Assembly: GCA_910578515.1 (NCBI GenBank)
Contig: CAJTQR010000002.1
Coordinates: forward strand, 248,001 to 312,000
DNA from: an uncultured Duncaniella sp.
Lineage (GTDB): Bacteria > Bacteroidota > Bacteroidia > Bacteroidales > Muribaculaceae
Length of the DNA stretch: 64,000 bases
Direction of reading: 5' to 3'
Shown here: piece after piece, positions 1 to 8,700 of the stretch
How positions within the stretch are numbered: the first letter of the stretch is position 1
How the letters are laid out: each line of letters starts with the position of its first letter
Notes under the pieces: generated by a model
What the model was told of the DNA's origin: nothing
The model's input: the letters and a program-made list of their open reading frames with translations, nothing else
Databases searched by the model: none
Made by a program: the position numbers and the translations under genes

Positions 1-1
1 C

Positions 2-88
2 AGTGATGATAAATTCAATCCCAAACATGGAAGTGTGATATGGATTGATGAAGCTCAGTATAAATTCCTGAAATCAGCATATGAGTGA
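2..88 (+). CDS. C-terminal end of an unidentified protein (5' part outside window)
   Basis: A reading frame open from the window edge ends at TGA 86-88 and gives 28 residues finishing in LKSAYE. It is followed 38 bases later by a strong rightward terminator, which supports this being the true end of a plus-strand gene. The fragment is too short to assign to a family. Confidence 0.4.
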   Translation, partial: SDDKFNPKHGSVIWIDEAQYKFLKSAYE

Positions 89-126
89 GTTAGATTAGCC
101 TCTGTCTCCCCGTCAATGTTATACAA

Positions 127-182
127 CGACAGACGGTACACCTTGAATATAGTCGTGGTGTACCGTCTGTCGGTATTTTTTT
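127..182 (+). terminator. Rho-independent terminator
   Basis: Perfect 16-bp arms (127-142 and 157-172) enclose a 14-nt loop and are followed by GTATTTTTTT on the plus strand. It ends the plus-strand gene stopping at 88. On the minus strand the T-run is poor, so its role for dapA is less sure. Confidence 0.85.
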
Positions 183-207
183 GAAAGTATGCTAAATGTA
201 TTGTATT

Positions 208-1095
208 TCAGAGTTTCTCGCTTTCCAGGCCGCGGCGGGTAGTGTCGGTGGCGGGAATGAGAGGGAGGCGGAGCACTTCCTGATAGCGGGGAAACAGAAG
301 GTGCAGCAGACACTTGATACCTGCCGGATTGCCATCCTTGAAAAGTAGCGAATAGAGCGCCGAGAATTTCTGATGAAGCAATGATGCTTCCTCTACAGTC
401 TCCTCGTCAAGACTCTTGTGAATCATCTCCGTAAATTGTGCCGGATACGCGTTGCCGAGCACCGAGATTACACCATCGCCACCTATGCGTATCATTGAGT
501 GGGCGAGGGAGTCGTCGCCTGAAAGCACCAGGAATCCTTTGGGGCGGCGGGTTATTACGTTCTGGGCTTGTTCCATATTGCCCGACGCTTCTTTGACACC
601 GATGATTTTGCCGGGGAAATCCTGAGCGAGACGGATGATGGTCTCCACATTCATGTTTACGCCGGTGCGTCCGGGAATGTTATAGAGCACCACAGGTATG
701 GGCGATGCTTCGGCTATGGCTGCGAAGTGGCGGTACATACCTTCCTGCACGGGCTTGTTATAATAGGGAACCACTGAGAGAATCGCATCGAACTCATTCA
801 GACGTTCTGTGGTGCGCAGCTCCTCCACTACAGCGGTTGTGGAGTTACCTCCGATTCCCAGCACTATGGGGCATCTTCCTGCCACATGGTCAAGGATATG
901 CAGCGCCAGCTGTTTCTTCTCGTCGTGTGTGAGGGTGGGGGTCTCAGCTGTGGTGCCGAGCGCTACTATATAATCTGTATTGCCATCAATGAGGTAGTCA
1001 AGATGAAAATCGAGTGTGTCATAGTCAATCGACCCATCCTGAAGAAATGGGGTGGTCAGTGCTACCCCCATGCCGCGTAGTTTCTGTGGTGACAT
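208..1095 (-). CDS. dapA: 4-hydroxy-tetrahydrodipicolinate synthase
   Basis: This cytoplasmic TIM-barrel aldolase condenses pyruvate with L-aspartate semialdehyde, the first committed step towards diaminopimelate and lysine. Its 295 residues are the usual family length. The substrate loop GTTAETPT (47-54), the triad tyrosine in YNIPGRTG (Tyr138) and the Schiff-base lysine in GVKEASG (Lys168) are all visible, with GGDGVISV further on. The gene is apparently monocistronic: the next minus-strand gene upstream is separated from it by about 320 bases holding a hairpin. N-acetylneuraminate lyase is the related alternative, but the motifs and the absence of sialic-acid genes nearby favour DapA. No lysine riboswitch is evident. 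Confidence 0.95.
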   Translation of the reverse strand: MSPQKLRGMGVALTTPFLQDGSIDYDTLDFHLDYLIDGNTDYIVALGTTAETPTLTHDEKKQLALHILDHVAGRCPIVLGIGGNSTTAVVEELRTTERLNEFDAILSVVPYYNKPVQEGMYRHFAAIAEASPIPVVLYNIPGRTGVNMNVETIIRLAQDFPGKIIGVKEASGNMEQAQNVITRRPKGFLVLSGDDSLAHSMIRIGGDGVISVLGNAYPAQFTEMIHKSLDEETVEEASLLHQKFSALYSLLFKDGNPAGIKCLLHLLFPRYQEVLRLPLIPATDTTRRGLESEKL

Positions 1096-1317
1096 ATAGA
1101 ACCTGGATATTATTCAATGCTTTTTTACCGGATTAACTGATTGAAATAGTAAGTTTAAATCAGCTCAGTATATTAAATTATTATCGAAATAGAGCAAAAT
1201 GCTACAGATTTCAACTATTGAGAGCGGTTTCGGTGCAAAATTAAGAATAATTCCGATTTTTTGCAAAAAATATTTGCTCCCATCTGTAATTATAACAATA
1301 CAAACCGATAAAATGAT

Positions 1318-1356
1318 AATTGCCATGACTGCAAATTAGATGCAATCATGGCAATT
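1318..1356 (-). terminator. Hairpin terminator after the barrel gene, in the dapA upstream gap
   Basis: Perfect 11-bp arms (1318-1328 and 1346-1356) lie 60 bases beyond the stop of the minus-strand gene at 1418. Read on the minus strand the sequence after the stem is T-rich. The rest of the 1096-1417 gap contains one copy of a scattered motif at 1151-1167 and no convincing promoter box for dapA. Confidence 0.6.
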
Positions 1357-1417
1357 GTGACTTAAGCTTTTACCATTGGGGAGTTTGGATACCCCGATTG
1401 TTGTATAGACGGAGGGC

Positions 1418-2161
1418 TTAGAAAATCTTACCGCTGAGGGTGAATTTCAGCACGGGGTAAACTGTGAGTTTGTCCATCCATTTCTGCCAGTCGTCATCAT
1501 TGTCGGTGAGGACTTTGCTAAGCTCATCGCCATCGGAGTAGACTTTCATCTTGCCCATGAACTGAACGCCGAGTTCCACTCCGAAGTTGAGGCGGCGGTT
1601 AGGGACAGGACGTCCGAAGCCGACACCAAGATAGGGGCGGAAGCTGTTCACGCGCAGCGAACCTGATACATTACCGTTTTTGTCGACAGGGAGCTGGTAG
1701 TCACCGAGGTCGATTGAAGGATTGTCCACACCCTGAAGGTCGTCGGTGTGACCGCTCACTTTCACTATGTCCGAACCACCGAAGTAGGCACCGGCGGCAA
1801 CATAGAATGATGACACGTGGGTGAGAGGATAGACATTGAATATCACGCTACCCTGAGTGCGTTTGAGCGCACCTTCCACATCCATGGTGAAGTCCTGCTC
1901 ATAGGGAGTGCCGTTGACAGTGGTGCGGTATGAACCGTCAACCTCTGTATCAAATGAAAAACCGGGCATGAACGATACACCTCCGCGAAGAGTGACGAAT
2001 TTGGTGATTGGTGTAGCTACTTCAAAGCCAAAGCCTGTGGTGGCTGCGTGTACTCCAACTCCAAGATGATTGAAAATGTTGGCGTCACCGAGACCACCTG
2101 CCCACGAAGGGGCTGCCATAAACATTGCGGCAACAAAAAGTAAAAATTTTGAAATTTTCAT
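1418..2161 (-). CDS. Predicted outer-membrane beta-barrel protein
   Basis: The 247-residue product begins with a Sec signal peptide, a short lysine-containing head followed by FLLFVAAMFMAAPSWAGG, with cleavage expected after the AWAG-like site near residue 21. The mature part is rich in alternating hydrophobic and polar stretches with many glycines and aromatics. It ends in LKFTLSGKIF, a terminal phenylalanine of the kind recognised by the BAM complex. No catalytic motif is visible and the exact family is not recognised; similar small porin-like barrels are common in Bacteroidales. It has its own transcription unit: a gap of more than 600 bases lies upstream and a hairpin lies downstream. Confidence 0.75.
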   Translation of the reverse strand: MKISKFLLFVAAMFMAAPSWAGGLGDANIFNHLGVGVHAATTGFGFEVATPITKFVTLRGGVSFMPGFSFDTEVDGSYRTTVNGTPYEQDFTMDVEGALKRTQGSVIFNVYPLTHVSSFYVAAGAYFGGSDIVKVSGHTDDLQGVDNPSIDLGDYQLPVDKNGNVSGSLRVNSFRPYLGVGFGRPVPNRRLNFGVELGVQFMGKMKVYSDGDELSKVLTDNDDDWQKWMDKLTVYPVLKFTLSGKIF

Positions 2162-2458
2162 AGTTAAAATTGTAGTTACTATAGTTACTAATGCGCTGAT
2201 TAGAAAAATAAAATCATGTTAAAATATTTTTGAAGTGCAAAATTATAAATAAAAGTTAAAAAATACAAATACTATCCCCGATTCATTCGCCGTTATTCAT
2301 TCCCGGTCAATGAACTCATCTAAACTTTTTTTGATTCGTGAATTTTTTAGGAATAATATCTCAAAAGCCAGATAATTCCACCTTTTCCAACTGGAAGTCG
2401 TGATGTAGTGGCATCAGAGTAAAGTTCGGAAAGAGTCCCTCCATGCGTTGGAGCTCTC

Positions 2459-2491
2459 AATGACGTATCGCTCCCTATACGATACGTCATT
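2459..2491. repeat. Perfect 12-bp inverted repeat
   Basis: Arms AATGACGTATCG (2459-2470) and CGATACGTCATT (2480-2491) are separated by 9 nt. Neither strand shows a T-run after it, so a classical terminator is unlikely. It could be a protein-binding site or a remnant. Confidence 0.6.
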
Positions 2492-2693
2492 AAAGCAGAC
2501 ATAGACTTCTTTATGATTGTACTTGGTTTTTCGCAGACGTTTGTAATTACACCATGGTCCATGCATACGGCTATAAAATTAGCGCGGTTGGATTCCACAT
2601 TGGTGTTGTTGAAAATTCCGTCGACAGAAATATATACCAGCACAGAGGTGGAGAATATTTCAGCTATAGAGCTATTAATTTAATACACATTAT

Positions 2694-2738
2694 AAGGATT
2701 GCTTTTCATTGACTTCCACATTGTCAAAGGCAATCCTT
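2694..2738. terminator. Two-part stem-loop downstream of the CsgG-like gene
   Basis: An outer stem AAGGATTGC/GCAATCCTT (2694-2702, 2730-2738) encloses an inner stem TTGAC/GTCAA (2709-2713, 2723-2727). It lies about 100 bases past the stop at 2834, where a minus-strand terminator would sit. The T-tract is weak, so it may instead protect the transcript end. Confidence 0.45.
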
Positions 2739-2833
2739 GTCTGTGACGTAAATGGAATTTGTCGTTCCTTGATAAGTCGCGACTTCGTCGCCTGATTTGT
2801 GTGACAGACTCTATTTTGCGACATTGTTACGTA

Positions 2834-3973
2834 TCAGACGACCTTACATTGCATTGTATATGTCAATTCCTGACCGTTTGATAATGTAATTATTATTTTT
2901 CTTGTCAATGACATATCTTGGCGACCTTTTACAGATAAACTCAAAAAAATTTGTTCCGAACCATACGGTGGAATGGTCTTGGAATAGTTTCCAATGTTAA
3001 CATTGCTTGATGAACATTGTATTGAAATTATGGTTATAGTCGTGTTGGTATTGTTATGTATCTGAAATGAAGTAGAAACGCTTCCTTTTAGCACCGGTAT
3101 ATTCCCAAAATTAATTCCAAAACTTGATAAATAAACGTTGCCTGCATCTACCGGATTCTTCTCAACGAAATTATGTGTACAAACTAATCTGACTGCGAGA
3201 GGAGAGCTTTGACGGAATATGGAATAGGAATTGGCGTATGTAATGTTTGGTCTCATTCCCAAAGTGCCTCTATTTGCGATTAATAAGTCCACCTCTTCCG
3301 AGGTCGGAAGTCGCCATGAATTATGACCGAAGTCTGCTTTTCGGTTAATCATATTGATGGTTGATATTGGAGCAGACGTGAATATTCCAAGATCGGTCGG
3401 GTATACCATTAAATATCCATTAAGAGTAATCGGATTTTGATTTGAATTTAATATTGACGCTGATGAACTTTGATAACTAGAAATAAGCTGCAAAGCAATA
3501 CGAGACATCAAAGCACGTTCTGTCTCTCGTCTTTGAGTATCTCCAGCTGCCGCTAAAATTTCGCCAGTTGATATTGATATAAGTCTCACATCGATATTAT
3601 ATTCTCCTCGGGCCATACCCGTAACCATATCGGTTGTTGTTTTTTCGCGTATCTGAAAATTTACCGTACCGACAACGATGCCTTCAACCCCCAGACGTTG
3701 TCCTAAACGTCTTATTTGAGCTTGTGAAAGTTTAGCACCATTCCTAAGCCCTAATTCACGTTGAATATCGTTTACACGAAATCTTTCAACAACACTGAAT
3801 AATCCAGATGAAACTAAATCGCTTAACAAAATATCCTGCAATCCATCTACTTGACTTTGCGTGCGACCGACACCTGCAGAAAGTGGCAGAATAGCTATTT
3901 TCATTTTTGCAGAACAATTTAGTGCTATTGCAAACAATATAACTATTGTGTATAATCGACTGGAGCGAAACAT
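2834..3973 (-). CDS. Exported CsgG-like protein with FISUMP-like and Ig-like C-terminal domains
   Basis: The 379-residue protein has a signal peptide (about 1-22). Residues 24-170 then resemble the CsgG/GNA1162 fold: MKIAILPLSAG, a partner-protein stretch with ERFRVNDIQREL, GVEGIVVGTV, and a DVRLISISTGEIL strand pair. The middle (about 187-268) looks like the FISUMP/DUF1566 type, with a WRLPTSEEVDLL signature at 220-231. The last 90 residues form a beta-rich segment like the DUF1573/HYDIN Ig-like family. CsgG relatives act in the outer membrane or periplasm, in secretion or in assembling other proteins. It is preceded by one gene with a single-base gap, so the two are co-transcribed. Its precise function is unknown. 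Confidence 0.7.
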   Translation of the reverse strand: MFRSSRLYTIVILFAIALNCSAKMKIAILPLSAGVGRTQSQVDGLQDILLSDLVSSGLFSVVERFRVNDIQRELGLRNGAKLSQAQIRRLGQRLGVEGIVVGTVNFQIREKTTTDMVTGMARGEYNIDVRLISISTGEILAAAGDTQRRETERALMSRIALQLISSYQSSSASILNSNQNPITLNGYLMVYPTDLGIFTSAPISTINMINRKADFGHNSWRLPTSEEVDLLIANRGTLGMRPNITYANSYSIFRQSSPLAVRLVCTHNFVEKNPVDAGNVYLSSFGINFGNIPVLKGSVSTSFQIHNNTNTTITIISIQCSSSNVNIGNYSKTIPPYGSEQIFLSLSVKGRQDMSLTRKIIITLSNGQELTYTMQCKVV

Positions 3974-3974
3974 A

Positions 3975-5072
3975 TCATTCAGTTAAGTAGTCTAACAATT
4001 GGTCAAGTCCTTCTAAATTAAATACATAAGAAAAAATATCTACATCATTTCCGCTGCCTACTTTTATTACGCAATTTTTATATTGTCGAATTTGATTCAG
4101 CAATGAAGTTGCATCGGTATTTAGTTCTGATGTAAAACGGTTATAAGAACCATATGCTAATTTAGGTGATTCAGTATTACCGATATTAATCATCTTAATT
4201 GGATGGTAATCTTCACCAAAACTAAAATTCAATATATAAATATCTTTTCCATCCTCTGTCTTGCTTCCAGTGTTTGGAATTTTAAAAAAATTTGGTTCGA
4301 TAGTCAAGGTAAGTTTTCCATTCATTTTAGTAATGGACATTTCGAATCCCCGAGTCCTTGCGTCATAACCTTTCGAATAAAGATAGATTTTGGAGCGATT
4401 GGGAGTCCATTTCCATTCGCCAAATTCATCTAAGCTTGTTAAACTGCCTGGTTTCATTTTCAGGGTGAGGATTCCATATTCCGGCATAAATATAGATGAC
4501 GTAACATTATTTGATAGCCCGTAGGTGCTGTTGCGGTTTTTACATGGGATGTTGATATTTTCAAAGTTATGAGTGCGCATTTTGTATTGGAAGGTAAGTA
4601 CGTTCCCATTTGTATTAAATAGAATTATATCGTAAATATCAAACTGCCATGGATTACGACTTGTGTAAACTTCTTTAGTCTTGGAGCGGTAATATTCCTC
4701 TTCCTTATTCACGTTGTATGAAGGGACATTCCATCGGATTGTATTATCTGCTAAAAATGCCGGGCTTATTGTCGTAGTCAAATCCAAAGATAGGCTATTA
4801 TCCATAGAACTGCTCCACTCGCCGTAATATAATGAACTTTTTATTTGTGTTAAATAATTTAATTTGCCTTTAATATTAAATATTTTTGTATATCTCCCAT
4901 ACGTCGGATATTTAAATTCATTTTCGTATTTTTCCTCAAGTGTATATTCAGACGCATTGGCAAGGTAGTTGGTAAAAAAATCCCAAGCTGAGATGCTCTG
5001 CTGTGCTTCCATTTTAGGACATATCATTGTATAAATAATCGCAATGAAAAAATAATACTTAAGTTTATGCAT
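3975..5072 (-). CDS. Exported protein of unknown function, partner of the CsgG-like gene
   Basis: I choose the ATG at 5072 because the product then begins MHKLKYYFFIAIIYTMI and has a normal signal peptide ending near MEAQQ. An in-frame ATG at 5111 would add 13 residues ahead of it. The mature protein of about 340 residues is rich in Asn, Tyr, Ser and Thr and looks mostly beta. I see no catalytic motif or known domain. It stops one base before the CsgG-like gene starts. Its low-GC codons match that gene and differ from the housekeeping genes nearby, which suggests the pair travelled together. Confidence 0.65.
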   Translation of the reverse strand: MHKLKYYFFIAIIYTMICPKMEAQQSISAWDFFTNYLANASEYTLEEKYENEFKYPTYGRYTKIFNIKGKLNYLTQIKSSLYYGEWSSSMDNSLSLDLTTTISPAFLADNTIRWNVPSYNVNKEEEYYRSKTKEVYTSRNPWQFDIYDIILFNTNGNVLTFQYKMRTHNFENINIPCKNRNSTYGLSNNVTSSIFMPEYGILTLKMKPGSLTSLDEFGEWKWTPNRSKIYLYSKGYDARTRGFEMSITKMNGKLTLTIEPNFFKIPNTGSKTEDGKDIYILNFSFGEDYHPIKMINIGNTESPKLAYGSYNRFTSELNTDATSLLNQIRQYKNCVIKVGSGNDVDIFSYVFNLEGLDQLLDYLTE

Positions 5073-5112
5073 ATGTATTAAAATTAGCAGGTGTTGCATC
5101 TCAAACACCAAA

Positions 5113-5226
5113 TTAAAAATTAAAAATTAAAAAAGCGTGAGAGCCTGTACTGTTGCTCGTCCCACATTGCGAGGCTCTGGTATTGCCCTGATTCGTTGAA
5201 CGAGCAAACACGCAGAAGCCTCACGC
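5113..5226 (-). terminator. Nested stem-loop element with T-run (terminator or structured RNA)
   Basis: On the minus strand an outer stem (GCGTGAG/CTCACGC, 5135-5141 with 5220-5226) and an inner stem (TTGCTCGT/ACGAGCAA, 5153-5160 with 5200-5207) are followed by TTTTTTAATTTTTAATTT. A competing pair AGAGCCT/AGGCTCT (5140-5146 with 5172-5178) would break the outer stem. CACGCAGAA occurs twice (5209-5217, 5222-5230). It sits between the small ORF at 5256 and the exported-protein gene. Confidence 0.6.
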
Positions 5227-5255
5227 AGAATATGCTATACGGTTAACCTCAACGC

Positions 5256-5591
5256 TCATGCGCCGAGTTTGACCGGAATATACATATCCACCAAGACATC
5301 TACCGTTTGCTGCATTCTTGACGAATCATTGAAATTTACCAGATTTCGCAATGTCAAGAAAGAGCGTCGAGTAAACGCTTTTTCGTATGTCTGCCGACCC
5401 TCCCGCATTGCCCGTGACCGGGCTTCTGCGATGCGGTCTGCGACAGCAAAGCTACAAAATTTATTTGATGTTGACAAGTGGTTGTTAAAATTCGGTTGCC
5501 AGTGTTGATACGGAATCATTCGTTTTGCTGTTCGATGACAGGCTGTAAATAGATATATTAATAAATAGATAATATTATTAGAACCTATCAA
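5256..5591 (-). CDS. Small hypothetical protein, doubtful
   Basis: This 111-codon frame has a hydrophobic start and then a charged, Arg-rich stretch (around AEARSRAMREGRQTYEKAF) ending VDMYIPVKLGA. A later ATG would give a protein starting MIPYQHWQPN. I recognise no family. In its favour, a stem-loop with a T-run lies 30 bases past its stop on the same strand, as expected for a transcribed unit. Against it, the codon use is poor and there is no promoter box. It may belong to a dispersed repeat rather than be a true gene. Confidence 0.3.
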   Translation of the reverse strand: MIGSNNIIYLLIYLFTACHRTAKRMIPYQHWQPNFNNHLSTSNKFCSFAVADRIAEARSRAMREGRQTYEKAFTRRSFLTLRNLVNFNDSSRMQQTVDVLVDMYIPVKLGA

Positions 5592-5711
5592 GATTTGTTA
5601 GAATATTGGCAGAAGCTTTTAGGTTGGGGCTGTGATATTAGCATTCGGGATGATTTTTCAACATCTGTGGAGTTTTAGCAATTTTTTAGAAGCAGATAAG
5701 GGAAAAAGTAG

Positions 5712-5719
5712 TAACTTTG
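5712..5719 (+). promoter_or_regulatory. -7 box of the dnaE-trxA promoter
   Basis: TAACTTTG fits the Bacteroidetes -7 consensus TAnnTTTG and lies 67 bases before the preferred dnaE start. The -33 region is weak. Confidence 0.5.
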
Positions 5720-5785
5720 AATTTGGATTTTACCCCACCTCGGCGACAACTGTGACAGCCGATGGCTCTAACCTTTGATATCTAT

Positions 5786-8700
5786 ATGGTACCATTCATA
5801 CATCTACATGTACATAGCCAATACTCGCTGCTTGACGGACAGGCTTCGGTGACGGGACTGGTGGATAAGGCTCTCGACTGCGGGATGCCCGGATTCGCCT
5901 TGACCGACCACGGCAATATGTTTGGCGTAAAGGAGTATTTCAATTATGTCAACAAGCTCAAGGGCAAGTTCAAAGGCAAAATCGCTGATGCGAAGGAACG
6001 CCTGGAGAATGCTACTCCCGAGGAGGCTGAGGCAATACGTCCCGAGGTTGAGGCTGAGATTGCGAAATATGAGAAGAAGCTGCAATTCAAGCCGATATTC
6101 GGATGTGAGATGTATGTAGCCAAAGGTTCTCTGACTGACCGTTCGGACAAAACTGACAAGGGGCGTCACCTGGTGGTGATTGCTAAAAATCTCAAAGGTT
6201 ACAAGAATCTTATCAAGATAGTGTCTCAGGCTCACACCGAGGGGTTCTATCACCATCCACGAACCGACAAGGCGGCTCTGGCTGCACACCGCGAGGGGCT
6301 GATAGTCTGCTCGGCATGTCTGGGTGGCGAGATTCCGCGACTCATTGCCACCGGACAGCTTGAGGAGGCGGAGAAGTCGGTGATGTGGTTCAAAGAGACT
6401 TTCGGCGATGACTATTACATAGAGTTGCAGCGTCACAAGACCAATATGCCGGGCGCGAACCGCGAGACGTATATAGAGCAGGAGCGTGTCAACCCCGTGC
6501 TCATTGAGCTTGCCCGCAAGCATGACATCAAGATTATAGCCACCAATGACTCGCACTTCATCAATGCGGAGGATGCGGAGGCTCATGACCGCTTGATATG
6601 TATCTCCACCAACAATTTTGTAGCTGACGATACCCGCATGCGCTACACCAAGCAGGAGTGGTTCAAGACTCAGGACGAGATGGCTGAGGTATTTCCCGAC
6701 CTCCCGGAAGCGCTCTCCAACACAATGGAGATTCTTGACAAAGTGGAGGTATACTCCATTGACCATTCGCCTATCATGCCCTTCTTCGAGATTCCTGCCG
6801 ATTTCGGCACCGAGGAGGAGTATCGCAGCCGCATCACCGAGCAGGACCTTTTTGAGGAGTTTACCCGCGATGAGAATGGCAACGAGGTGCTGTCGCCTGA
6901 AGCTGCAAAGAAAAAAATTGAGAAATTAGGTGGTTACGACAAACTTTACCGCATAAAATTCGAGGCCGACTACCTCGCCAAGCTTGCCTATGAGGGTGCT
7001 GAGCGCCGCTATGGCTCACCGCTTACTCCTGAGCTGGAGGAGCGCATACGCTTTGAGCTCTATATCATGAAGACCATGGGTTTCCCCGGGTACTTCCTCA
7101 TAGTGCAGGACTTCATCAATGTGGCGCGCCATAAGTTGGGGGTCAGCGTAGGTCCCGGTCGTGGTTCTGCGGCGGGTAGTGTGGTGGCATATTGCCTTGG
7201 TATTACTCAGGTGGACCCTATCAAGTATGACCTCCTGTTCGAGCGCTTCCTCAACCCTGACCGAATTTCCCTCCCTGATATCGATGTCGATTTTGACGAT
7301 GATGGTCGAGCCGATGTGCTTCACTATGTGACAGAGCGCTACGGCGAGGATAAGGTGGCACACATCATCACGTTCGGTACGATGGCTGCGAAATCGGCTA
7401 TAAAAGATGTGGCACGTGTTGAGCAACTGCCGCTTCCCGAGAGTAACCGCCTTGCCAACCTTGTGCCTAAGCGTATGCCCGACGGTCCTGACGGAAAGAC
7501 GCTGAAGACAACGCTTGGAAACTGCTACAAATATGTGCCTGAGTTCGCGCCTGAGCTCAGTTCCCAGAATTATCTCGTTCGCGAGACACTTGAATATGCC
7601 AAACGCCTTGAAGGTAATGTGCGCAACACTGGTGTGCATGCCTGTGGTGTGATTATATGCCGCGACCCAATCACCGACTGGGTTCCCGTGGCGACCGCTG
7701 TCGACAAGAGCGCCGAGTCAAAGGATAACGACAAGATGATTGTGACCCAGTACGAAGGTTCAATCATCGAGGATACCGGTCTTATAAAGATGGACTTCCT
7801 TGGGCTTAAGACTCTCTCAATCATCAAGGAAGCGCTCTCCAACATCAAGCAGACCCGTGGAATTGACATTGACATCGAGACTATCGATATCAATGACCCG
7901 AAGACCTATCAGCTGTACTGCGAAGGTCGCACTGTGGGTACATTCCAGTTTGAGTCGGCCGGTATGCAGAAATATCTGCGTGAGCTTCAACCCTCCACAT
8001 TCGAGGACCTTATAGCCATGAACGCCCTCTACCGTCCGGGTCCTATGGATTATATACCGGACTTTATCGCGCGTAAGCATGGCAGAAGCCCTATAGTTTA
8101 TGATATACCGGTGATGGAAAAGTATCTGAAGGATACTTACGGAGTCACCGTCTACCAGGAGCAGGTGATGCTTCTGTCGCGACTGCTCGCCAACTTCACC
8201 CGCGGTCAGAGCGACACACTGCGTAAGGCAATGGGTAAGAAGCTCATCGCCAAGATGAACGAGCTTGAGGAATTGTTCCTCAAAGGCGGACAGGAGAATG
8301 GTCATGACCCGAAGGTGCTCACTAAGATATGGAATGACTGGAAGAAATTCGCTTCCTATGCATTCAATAAGTCGCATGCCACATGCTACTCGTGGGTAGC
8401 GTTTCAGACAGCTTGGCTTAAAGCCAATTATCCGTCGGAGTATATGGCTGCCATCCTCACCCGCAACCGCTCGGATATCACCAAGCTCACTGGCTTCATG
8501 GATGAGTGCAAACGCATGAAAATCTCTGTGCTCGGTCCCGATGTTAATGAAAGTTTCAATGAGTTCGGTGTGAACAGCCACGGGGATATCCGTTTCGGGC
8601 TCGGTGCCATCAAGGGCATAGGCGAGGGCGTGGTGAAAGCCATCATCGAGGAGCGCAAAGCTAACGGTCCCTATGAATCGGTTTATGACTTTGTGGAGCG

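Larger units (their letters stand above)
2162..2833. other. Gene-poor 670-bp gap with two inverted repeats
   Basis: The only open frame of note is a 98-codon minus-strand ORF at 2347-2643. It has no signal peptide, recognisable motif or promoter, and it is crossed by a perfect 12-bp inverted repeat, so it is probably not a gene. A degenerate copy (2311-2330) of the scattered motif described at 37678 also lies here. AT-rich sequence at 2200-2280 may hold the promoter of the barrel gene. Confidence 0.5.

Noticed and set aside
2347..2643. 98-codon minus-strand ORF
   Set aside because: Crossed by a perfect 12-bp inverted repeat, with no signal peptide, family motif or promoter; kept only as a note in the gap description.
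5804..6766. 320-codon minus-strand frame opposite dnaE
   Set aside because: It is fully antisense to the well-supported PHP and early polymerase region of dnaE, and its product has no recognisable domain.
7817..8581. 254-codon minus-strand frame opposite dnaE
   Set aside because: Antisense to conserved DnaE motifs, with no promoter or partner gene.
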